Shown piece by piece: positions 1-6,298 of a stretch of DNA of 24,169 bases. Where the stretch lies: NCBI GenBank assembly GCA_027019045.1, contig JALUXI010000011.1:1-24169 (forward strand). The letters are read 5' to 3'. Positions within the stretch are counted from its first letter, which is position 1. Every line of letters begins with the position of its first letter. Under the pieces are notes generated by a model. It worked only from the letters and a program-made list of their open reading frames with translations, searched no databases and had not been told where the DNA came from. A program made the translations under genes and the position numbers. Source of the DNA: Piscirickettsiaceae bacterium (lineage in GTDB: Bacteria > Pseudomonadota > Gammaproteobacteria > Thiomicrospirales > Thiomicrospiraceae).

Positions 1-1
1 C

Positions 2-1372
2 GTGATCGCCTTCACCTACCAGCCGCCCAAAACCTTTCTCAAAACCCTGCAAAAAGTCGCCACCTACTGGCAACAGCACCCGCAAAAGATGATCCAATTG
101 GCACAAGCCTTTATCCCTCCGCCTCAACCGCTCATCAATCAGCCACTCACACTAACCACTTCGACCTTCCAGCAAGCGCTATTGAAACAACTGGAACTCG
201 CCAAAGATGATCTCAGTGGCGGCATCGGTAGTAGCAAATTCCCCAATGAACCGCTGCTCACTGTCCTCTTGCAGCAGCCAACACTGCCTGAAGAAGTGGA
301 AGATTGGCTACAACTCACCTTAAAGCAGATGCGAACCCAGCACCTACAAGACCACATCAATGGCGGCTTTTTCCGCTACACCATCGATCCCAACTGGCAA
401 ACCCCGCATTTTGAAAAGATGCTCTATAACCAAGCCCAGCTCATCAGCGTCTATCTGCTTAACTACCAACGCCACCATCAGCTAATAGACTTGCAAACGG
501 CGCTTAACACCTACCGCTACACCCTCGAACACCTCTGGAACCCCAAAGCGCAGCTTTTCCAAAGCAGTGAAAGTGCAATTGATCTGCAAGGTAAAGAGGG
601 CGGGCAGTATCTTTTCACAAAAGCTGAACTCAAAAAACGCCTCCCCCCCAAACGCTACGCCAAGGTCATCAAAGCGTGGCACCTCAACCAACCCTCCCCA
701 TTTGAAGCAGGCTGGTTGCCTACACCTGAAGGGCTGTCCATTCAAGATTGGCAAGCCATTCAAGCCGCCCTCAAAACGCCTGCAGCTAAAATCCCCCATG
801 ACAGCAAAAGTATCCTCGGCTGGAATGCTCTGATGCTTGAAGCCCTCTATTACCTCAATGCCACCTTACAAACCACGCCCAAAATTAACCCTTTGCTCAA
901 AACCCAAGTGGCACAGCAGACGCAAACGCTACAAAACCGACTACTGAAACTGATCCAACAACCCCATCCCCCAAGAGCCATCAGCCAAGATAACCAACCG
1001 ATGGGAGAAGCCACACTGCAGGACTACGCCATGCTAGCCAAAGCCCTCTATACCCTCCACAACCTGCCCATCCAAATCCCGCTGGCTCCACTTGAAGAGA
1101 ACCTTGCCCCCACCCCTGAAGAGTGGCTCGGCTTTTTACAAAACCGTGCTGAAAAACAGTTTCTCACGCCCACAGGCTGGCGACTTTCACAAGCCCCGCT
1201 ATTGCCTGGTCAGCACGGCAAATGGGTGATACCTGATGATGCACTACCCTCTGCCACCACGCCTTTTCAATGTCCCCACCCTGAACAGTTGGCACAGGTT
1301 CAAAATGACCTGCTTGACATGCCCATTCAAACTCCTTCCGTTCTCACTGTCCTACACTGCTTAAAACGCTAA
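2..1372 (+). CDS. DUF255/YyaL-type thioredoxin-domain protein, C-terminal part
   Basis: This is the C-terminal part (about 456 residues) of a DUF255 protein (YyaL/SPATA20 type). Members are usually near 650-700 residues, with an N-terminal thioredoxin-like domain followed by an (alpha/alpha)6 barrel resembling sugar epimerases. The thioredoxin part lies off the left edge, so the GTG at position 2 is an internal codon, not a start. Family hallmarks are visible: GGIGSSKFPNEP around residue 73, and the stretch NGGFFRYTID followed by TPHFEKMLYNQAQL around residues 120-148. The biochemical role of the family is not settled; a thiol-redox or sugar-related function is only suggested. The stop overlaps the start of the protease gene by one base (TAATG), so the two are probably translationally coupled. 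Confidence 0.85.
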   Translation: MIAFTYQPPKTFLKTLQKVATYWQQHPQKMIQLAQAFIPPPQPLINQPLTLTTSTFQQALLKQLELAKDDLSGGIGSSKFPNEPLLTVLLQQPTLPEEVEDWLQLTLKQMRTQHLQDHINGGFFRYTIDPNWQTPHFEKMLYNQAQLISVYLLNYQRHHQLIDLQTALNTYRYTLEHLWNPKAQLFQSSESAIDLQGKEGGQYLFTKAELKKRLPPKRYAKVIKAWHLNQPSPFEAGWLPTPEGLSIQDWQAIQAALKTPAAKIPHDSKSILGWNALMLEALYYLNATLQTTPKINPLLKTQVAQQTQTLQNRLLKLIQQPHPPRAISQDNQPMGEATLQDYAMLAKALYTLHNLPIQIPLAPLEENLAPTPEEWLGFLQNRAEKQFLTPTGWRLSQAPLLPGQHGKWVIPDDALPSATTPFQCPHPEQLAQVQNDLLDMPIQTPSVLTVLHCLKR

Positions 1373-1987
1373 TGCCTTTTCTCATTATTGCGCTGGGGCT
1401 TTTTGCCCTCATCACCCAACTGCCCAACCTCTGGACACGGCACATCCTCAAAAAATACAGCACTCCTGACCCTACCATTCCAGGTGGCGGTGGAGAATTT
1501 GCTGCGCATTTGATTAAAAAATATCAGCTCCCCGTCTCGCTGGAAGAGACACAAGCAGGCGATCACTATGACCCAATTCAAAAGGTGGTGAGAATTTCCA
1601 GCCAGAACTTTCATACCAATTCCCTCACCGCCATTGCCACCGTTGCCCATGAAATCGGTCACGCCCTGCAAGACCATTCAGGCTATGAACCCTTGATACA
1701 ACGCACTGAGCTGATTCAACGCAGCCAGTGGCTGCAAAAATTCAGTGCCATGGCGCTGACCGCCACGCCCATTTTAATTCCGCTGATGCACACCCCCATT
1801 GTCGGCCTCATCACCTTTGGAGCAGGCTTTATTGCGATGGGCATTCCTGTCATCATTCACCTCTCCACCCTACCCATGGAATTCGATGCCAGCTTTAACC
1901 GAGCCTTACCGCTGCTTAAAGAGGGCGAATACCTCAATGATTCACAACTTAAAATCGCCCGCAAAATCCTCCTCGCCTGCGCCTTAA

Positions 1988-2247
1988 GGAAGTGCTGACT
2001 AAATCCCTTGGCTTCTGGGCAAGCCAAATGTTCAGCATCAAGGCATCTTTTCGCAGGCGTAGTCGATACGGCAAGAAAAGATAACGCAGAGGCTGGACAT
2101 TTGGCTTAGCCCCCTTCGGGCGGGGCTTTAAGGGGGCAGCTTCGTTGTTGGGCTTTTTGACAAGGGCTAGCCATTGCCTGCAAAGCCCGCCTAGAATCTG
2201 CCCCCTTAAAGTCCCGCAGAAGCTCAAGAGATTTAGTCAGCACTTCC
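1988..2247. mobile_element. 260-bp MITE inserted in the yugP-like gene
   Basis: This non-coding element is bounded by perfect inverted repeats: GGAAGTGCTGACTAAATC at 1988-2005 and its reverse complement at 2230-2247. The repeats continue imperfectly inward (CTTGG/CTTGAG then GCTTCT). TTAA flanks both ends (1984-1987 and 2248-2251). The target duplication is therefore either TTAA, or TA with one more base on each element end; the sequence cannot distinguish these. A TA target would suggest an IS630/Tc1-type helper and TTAA a different family. There is no coding frame of note inside. The interior is a chain of inverted repeats: AAGCCAAATGT at 2021-2031 with its complement at 2097-2107, a GC-rich hairpin near 2109-2127, and a long structured module at 2124-2214. 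Confidence 0.88.
2124..2214. repeat. Structured hairpin module, copy A
   Basis: This is a nested inverted-repeat module inside the yugP MITE. The outer stem pairs 2124-2139 (GGCTTTAAGGGGGCAG) with 2198-2214, with one mismatch. An unpaired GCTTCGTTG (2139-2147) is followed by the inner stem GGGCTTT (2150-2156), which pairs with AAAGCCC (2182-2188). A central GCTAGC lies at 2166-2171, and CGCCTAGA (2188-2195) closes the other side. The same order of parts occurs in copy B at 2437-2518 with different stem sequences. Function is unknown; it could be a DNA cruciform used in transposition or a folded RNA segment. Confidence 0.7.
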
Positions 2248-2356
2248 TTAACCTATGTCGCCGCCAGCCTCGCCAGCCTCTTTAACCTTTGGCGATGGTT
2301 TAAAGGGGTTCGGAAATAATTAGGTCTGAGTTACAATGCATGTGAAAAACTCAATT

Positions 2357-2378
2357 CACCCCATTTTAGAATGGTGTG
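2357..2378. terminator. Possible hairpin terminator after the yugP-like gene
   Basis: CACCCCATT (2357-2365) and AATGGTGTG (2370-2378) form a 9-bp stem with one mismatch around a TTAG loop, 38 bases after the original yugP stop. There is no clear run of T on the plus strand, so a terminator role is uncertain. Confidence 0.3.
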
Positions 2379-2397
2379 CGTAAAGTACTTATATAGA

Positions 2398-2557
2398 GAG
2401 AACTTTGCACGAGATGGTTACACGGATAAAAAAGGCTAAAATTCCCCGATGCTTCGTTGAAAAACTTGGCAATAGCTAGCTATTCCCTGCGTTTTCCGCC
2501 TAGATTCAAGAAATTTTATCTCTTTTTTCTCTCGCGTCCCACTCATGCAAAGCTCTC
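2398..2557. mobile_element. 160-bp IS5-like MITE upstream of the flavodoxin gene
   Basis: The ends form an imperfect inverted repeat: GAGAACTTTGCACGAG at 2398-2413 against GAGAGCTTTGCATGAG read as the reverse complement of 2542-2557. Ends with GAGA-CTTTGCA resemble terminal repeats of the IS5 family (IS1106-like), which is general knowledge and not a database match. There is no open frame inside. No clear target duplication is visible, so the element may be old or its limits may differ by a few bases. The right end stops just upstream of the AGAGGT ribosome-binding region of the next gene, so any promoter for that gene lies within or left of this element. Confidence 0.6.
2437..2518. repeat. 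Structured hairpin module, copy B
   Basis: This is the second copy of the module seen at 2124-2214. Outer stem TAAAATT (2437-2443) pairs with AATTTTA (2512-2518). GCTTCGTTG recurs exactly at 2451-2459. An inner stem GAAAAC/GTTTTC (2459-2465 with 2491-2496) encloses the perfect palindrome AATAGCTAGCTATT (2471-2484). CGCCTAGA recurs exactly at 2497-2504. The unpaired segments are identical to copy A while both stems differ but remain paired. Confidence 0.7.
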
Positions 2558-2572
2558 AAAGAGGTAAAAGAA

Positions 2573-3118
2573 ATGAAACAGTTAGAAGTAATTTATCATT
2601 CTGGTTATGGTCATACAGCCGTACTCGCAGAAGCGGTACACCGTGGTGCATCACAGGTCTCAGGAGTGGAGGTCAATCTCCAATCCATTGAAAAGATTGA
2701 TTGGGATCGGCTAGATAATGCTGATGCCATTATTTTGGGTTCCCCTACCTACATGGGAAGTGTTTCAGCGCCATTCAAAGCATTTATGGATGAAACCTCA
2801 TCTCGATGGTATGAACGAGCATGGCGTAATAAGCTAGCGGCTGGGTTTACCAATTCAGCCAGTTGGTCAGGAGATAAGCTCAATACCTTGATTCAGATGA
2901 GCATCTTTGCGGCACAGCATGGTATGGTATGGATTGGGCTGGATCAATTACCTGGCTATAACAGTACCCATGGCTCACCTGAGGATCTCAATCGCATCGG
3001 GAGCTATCTAGGTGCGATGGCACAGTCAGATGCCGACAGACCCCCTGAAGAAGTTCCCCCCAAAGCGGATCAAGAAACTGCTTCACTACTGGGTAACGAG
3101 TCGCCAATGCAGCGCTAG
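2573..3118 (+). CDS. Flavodoxin-family (WrbA-like) FMN protein
   Basis: This is a 181-residue flavodoxin-fold protein, probably binding FMN and acting as a cytoplasmic quinone or other NAD(P)H-dependent reductase. The FMN phosphate loop is YHSGYGHTAVLAE at residues 8-20. The second flavin contact is GSPTYMGSVSAPFKAFMDET, near residues 56-75, as in WrbA-type proteins. A third family block, near residues 110-145, includes AAQHGMVWIGLDQLPGYNS. The start is supported by AGAGGT followed by a 9-base gap to ATG. The AT content and codon use differ somewhat from the GC-richer gene upstream. The gene stands alone, with MITEs to its left and an efflux gene after it. The exact substrate cannot be assigned, so no gene symbol is given. 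Confidence 0.85.
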   Translation: MKQLEVIYHSGYGHTAVLAEAVHRGASQVSGVEVNLQSIEKIDWDRLDNADAIILGSPTYMGSVSAPFKAFMDETSSRWYERAWRNKLAAGFTNSASWSGDKLNTLIQMSIFAAQHGMVWIGLDQLPGYNSTHGSPEDLNRIGSYLGAMAQSDADRPPEEVPPKADQETASLLGNESPMQR

Positions 3119-3246
3119 CATGGGCAGGAAATAAGTTTTAATGACTGCTTTACACAGGTCGTCCACAAGAAAAAAAGAGATAAAAGCACTCTTAACCCCA
3201 ATCCGTAAATAGAAATAGGTTAATTTAGATTTAAAAACAACACTGA

Positions 3247-4422
3247 ATGAATACACAAAGTTTATTATGGCTAGTGGCTCTAGTAACCATGCTGGGACCA
3301 TTTTCGATTGATACCTACTTGCCTGCTTTTCCAGATATTGAATCCGTCCTCAATGTTGACCGAGAGGCCATAAGCCATACCTTAGGATTATACCTACTCG
3401 CTTTTGGATTCGGTGCATTGCTGTGGGGTCCCTTATCAGACCGATGGGGACGCCGCCCCATAATTTTACTTGGATTGAGCATCTATATAATGGCTTCATT
3501 ACTCGCTGCAAAAGCACAGGATATCCATCTCTTATGGGGGGCAAGATGGTTCCAAGGTTTAGGCGCCAGTGCCTGTTTCGTTGCTGCTAGAGCCATGGTT
3601 AGAGATGTGTTACCGCCAGAACAAGCACACCGTTTAATGGCACGCGTCATGCTATTATTCGCCTCTGCACCCGCAATCGCGCCTATCATAGGCGGTTGGC
3701 TAGATACTTGGTGGGGTTGGCGAAGTGTATTTTTCTTTCTCGCCTTGTATGGGACATTTGTATGGGTGTTACAGCTCTTTACCTCAGAAACGCTCACGCC
3801 CGAGCGTCGTCATGATGCCCCATGGAGAAAAGTCTTCTTCAGTTATGGTCAAGCACTCCGAGTAGGGGCTTTTCTGCAATATGTGCTACTTGCTGCCCTA
3901 AGCTTTGAAGGCTTATTTCTCTTTATTGCAGGGGCTCCCAATCTGCTAAGTGATCAACTTCATCTAACACCTACCGAGTATATTTGGCAATTTGGTCCCA
4001 CCGTTTTAGGTTTAATGGCAGGCGCACAGCTTTCCAGCTATCTGGCAGGTCACCTAACGCGTAGCAGTACGGTTGGCATAGGTCTAATATTGATGACTAT
4101 CAGTGTACTGCTGGGGGGCTTTCTGTATCAACTCTCTGGTCTAACACTCTGGGTAATAGTGACACCTCTAATCATCTATGCTGCAGGTCTAGCAGTGATG
4201 ATGCCCGCAGTCAGCATATTGGTATTGGATAGTTTACCGCATCAAAGAGGATTAGCCTCCTCCTTGCAAAGTTTTGTGCAGATGAGCGGTAATGCCATGG
4301 TCGCTAGCCTTCTCGTCCCTATGCTCCACGGGCATTCTCTTTCTTCTTATTTGATGTGGCAGGGACTATTCGCTGTGACGGCATTCCTACTTTGGTGGCA
4401 TTCGCATCATCAATCTTATTGA
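3247..4422 (+). CDS. Bcr/CflA-family drug efflux transporter (MFS, DHA1)
   Basis: This is a 391-residue inner-membrane protein with the length and hydrophobic pattern of a 12-helix major facilitator. The N-terminus reads LGPFSIDTYLPAFP, the Bcr/CflA signature with Asp in helix 1. Motif A is at GPLSDRWGRRPI (about residues 61-72), and the motif-C-like block ASAPAIAPIIGGWL is at about residues 139-152. These proteins export drugs such as bicyclomycin, chloramphenicol or sulfonamides by proton antiport; the substrate here cannot be told. The 128-base spacer upstream is AT-rich and shows no convincing promoter or strong Shine-Dalgarno sequence, so translation may be weak. The gene ends 23 bases from the convergent comF gene, and no obvious terminator hairpin lies between them. 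Confidence 0.9.
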   Translation: MNTQSLLWLVALVTMLGPFSIDTYLPAFPDIESVLNVDREAISHTLGLYLLAFGFGALLWGPLSDRWGRRPIILLGLSIYIMASLLAAKAQDIHLLWGARWFQGLGASACFVAARAMVRDVLPPEQAHRLMARVMLLFASAPAIAPIIGGWLDTWWGWRSVFFFLALYGTFVWVLQLFTSETLTPERRHDAPWRKVFFSYGQALRVGAFLQYVLLAALSFEGLFLFIAGAPNLLSDQLHLTPTEYIWQFGPTVLGLMAGAQLSSYLAGHLTRSSTVGIGLILMTISVLLGGFLYQLSGLTLWVIVTPLIIYAAGLAVMMPAVSILVLDSLPHQRGLASSLQSFVQMSGNAMVASLLVPMLHGHSLSSYLMWQGLFAVTAFLLWWHSHHQSY

Positions 4423-4445
4423 GCCTATCGCCCACTGTCATTAAC

Positions 4446-5156
4446 CTACCGTCGTGCCACCACCCCACAGGCGACCCATTCCACTTTTGCCTGCTTTTTA
4501 AGCATTTTTGCCAGCTGATGCAAAGTGCTGCCTGTGGTCATCACATCATCCACCAGCAATACACGCGTCGTCCCTTGCAATGCCTGAGCGTCCGCCTTAA
4601 AAGCGCCTTTTAGATTCTTTGCCCTCGCTTTCGCATCCAGTTGGGCTTGAGGCGGGGTATTTTTCACGCGCTCTACGGCAAAAGGCAATAATGGCTTTTC
4701 CATTGCCTTGGCTAAAGCCTTAGCCAATTCTAACGATTGATTAAACCCTCTTTCAGCCAGTCGCTTGGGATGTAAAGGCACAGGCACCACGGCATCTATC
4801 TCTAAACCTTCAAGCTCCTCATGTCGCAATGCCCAAAATAGCTCAAACAACAAGCGACTTGCTGCCAAGTGACCGCCAAACTTCAGTTGCAAAATCAACT
4901 CCTGCATCACCCCTTCATACGCAAAACCTGCTATAGTCTGGTCAAATGCATATTTGCCCTGCAAACACTGCCCGCATCGCTCCGTACCCGCCGTCGGTAG
5001 AGTCACGCCACAGCCAGCACAGACCTGTTTCAACGGTTTTAACTGCAAGAGATGCTCTTCTGCCAAATCAAATTTCAACGCAGGCTGCCCCGTCAATACA
5101 CAGGTAGGCGGAAAGAGCCATTTTTCGAGTGCTTGCCATGGCATGGTGAGTGACAT
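4446..5156 (-). CDS. comF: ComF-family phosphoribosyltransferase-like protein
   Basis: This is a 236-residue protein of the ComF/GntX family. These cytoplasmic proteins are linked to DNA uptake in naturally competent bacteria and to use of DNA as a nutrient. An N-terminal cysteine cluster (CAGCG then CGQC, residues 46-64) looks like a zinc finger. The phosphoribosyltransferase core carries the PRPP motif VLLVDDVMTTGST at about residues 199-211, preceded by DAVVPVPLHPKRLAERGFNQ at about residues 121-140. It is the last gene of the long minus-strand run. Its ATG overlaps the mltC stop by one base (TAATG), which implies translational coupling. The name reflects family resemblance and competence was not tested. 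Confidence 0.9.
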   Translation of the reverse strand: MSLTMPWQALEKWLFPPTCVLTGQPALKFDLAEEHLLQLKPLKQVCAGCGVTLPTAGTERCGQCLQGKYAFDQTIAGFAYEGVMQELILQLKFGGHLAASRLLFELFWALRHEELEGLEIDAVVPVPLHPKRLAERGFNQSLELAKALAKAMEKPLLPFAVERVKNTPPQAQLDAKARAKNLKGAFKADAQALQGTTRVLLVDDVMTTGSTLHQLAKMLKKQAKVEWVACGVVARR

Positions 5157-6295
5157 TAAGAATAGTGCCGCTTATTCGCCGTCACCTTCTGCAGATAACG
5201 CCGTGCTTCGGCATAGGCGAGATGACGGGTGAGGTGTTGATAGACTTGGCTCGGGGTCATCCGATTGATGCGAACAATGGCACTGTCTCGTCGTTTATCA
5301 AACGCTTTCAAGACATTGCCCGATCCTGTGTTATAGGCGGCAATTACGCAATATTCACGGGACTGGGGATTTTTGATTTTGTTCAGATAGCGATAAAACA
5401 GAATGTGTAGATAGGCCGAACCGTATTGAATATTTTGCTTCGGCTGAAAGAGGGTATTTTTGGAAGGGATGCCATCTTTGTTGTAGAGCAGACGGTGTGC
5501 ATCTCGCCCTGCAGAACGAGGCACCACCTGCATCAAGCCAAAAGCAGGAATCGGGCTCATTGCATAGGGATTAAAACTACTCTCCGTCTCAATAATCGCA
5601 TATACCAAAGCTGACTCAAGCTTAAATCGTTTCGCATTCAGATGCACACTGTTGGCATAGCGGTGCTGTTGATCCTGTTTATAGTTCTGAGCCAGTTTAA
5701 AGGTAACAAAATGCCGCACCTTGCCGTGATAGCTGTCTTGATGCGCCTGTCGTTTTAATAAATAATCCGCATAACGGTTGGCTCGCCACGCATACCGAAT
5801 CGGCTTTTTATCTTGATCCAGCACCAAACCATACAAAAATGGCTCGCCCTTAGGGTCAATCGGTTTATCCGATAACAGATCCACCTTAGACGGATTTTCA
5901 GGAGTTAAGAGCGTCGCCACAATCGCCTGCTTCAGCACCTTTCTTGGCTGCTGTGTCGCCAGTGTCTCCACCCGCACCGTTCCCGCATCGAAATTGATCA
6001 GGGCACGGGTATTATAGTTATCATAATACTTCACGAACTCTTTCGGCGACGCAACCTTTTTATCACCCCACTGCCGTGCTAATCGCTTGACCAACTGCTT
6101 CAACTGACTGCGAAGCAACCGATCCACCTGAGGAATCCCTGTGTGCGGCACCTGTGCCAACACCGCTGAAGGCACATCGCCTCGATACAACTTTTCTGCC
6201 GAACTGAACGATCGGCGCACTTGGGTAAAAGTACAGCCTGACAAACCACTCAAAAAGGGCAGCACAAGGGTCGATAAAAACAATCGTCTTTTCAT
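5156..6295 (-). CDS. mltC: Membrane-bound lytic murein transglycosylase C
   Basis: This is a 379-residue outer-membrane lipoprotein that cleaves peptidoglycan glycan strands and leaves 1,6-anhydro ends. The signal peptide ends in the lipobox LSGC, with lipid-anchored Cys21. An MltC-type N-terminal domain (DUF3393) covers roughly residues 60-205, with blocks such as INFDAGTVRVETLA and EPFLYG. The SLT catalytic domain follows. Its motif ETESSFNPYA (residues 236-245) contains the likely catalytic Glu238, then AFGLMQVV and AAYNTGSGNVL. The C-terminal MTPSQVYQHL and AEARRYLQKV blocks match Escherichia coli MltC well (359 residues). A GAGGTAA ribosome-binding site overlaps the end of the preceding asmA-like gene, three bases away. 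Confidence 0.94.
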   Translation of the reverse strand: MKRRLFLSTLVLPFLSGLSGCTFTQVRRSFSSAEKLYRGDVPSAVLAQVPHTGIPQVDRLLRSQLKQLVKRLARQWGDKKVASPKEFVKYYDNYNTRALINFDAGTVRVETLATQQPRKVLKQAIVATLLTPENPSKVDLLSDKPIDPKGEPFLYGLVLDQDKKPIRYAWRANRYADYLLKRQAHQDSYHGKVRHFVTFKLAQNYKQDQQHRYANSVHLNAKRFKLESALVYAIIETESSFNPYAMSPIPAFGLMQVVPRSAGRDAHRLLYNKDGIPSKNTLFQPKQNIQYGSAYLHILFYRYLNKIKNPQSREYCVIAAYNTGSGNVLKAFDKRRDSAIVRINRMTPSQVYQHLTRHLAYAEARRYLQKVTANKRHYS

Positions 6296-6298
6296 CGA

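Larger units (their letters stand above)
1372..2319 (+). pseudogene. YugP-like membrane zinc metallopeptidase, interrupted by a MITE
   Basis: This is a YugP-family neutral zinc metallopeptidase with a hydrophobic N-terminal helix, the zinc motif HEIGH at residues 93-97 (within TVAHEIGHALQDHSGYEP) and a hydrophobic middle/C-terminal region. As it stands the frame stops at 1998 after 208 codons, because a 260-bp element sits between 1987 and 2248. Removing the element and one TTAA copy gives an uninterrupted 227-codon frame. It continues from CAL into TYVAASLASLFNLWRW and ends with TAA at 2317-2319. That restored tail has the small-residue helix and aromatic/basic end normal for YugP proteins. 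The insertion removes only the last 22 or so residues and adds RKC, so the catalytic part survives and residual function is possible. The start overlaps the preceding stop by one base. Confidence 0.85.

Noticed and set aside
1949..2227. 92-residue minus-strand frame covering the yugP MITE.
   Set aside because: It is a by-product of the inverted repeats, with no ribosome-binding site and no family-like sequence.
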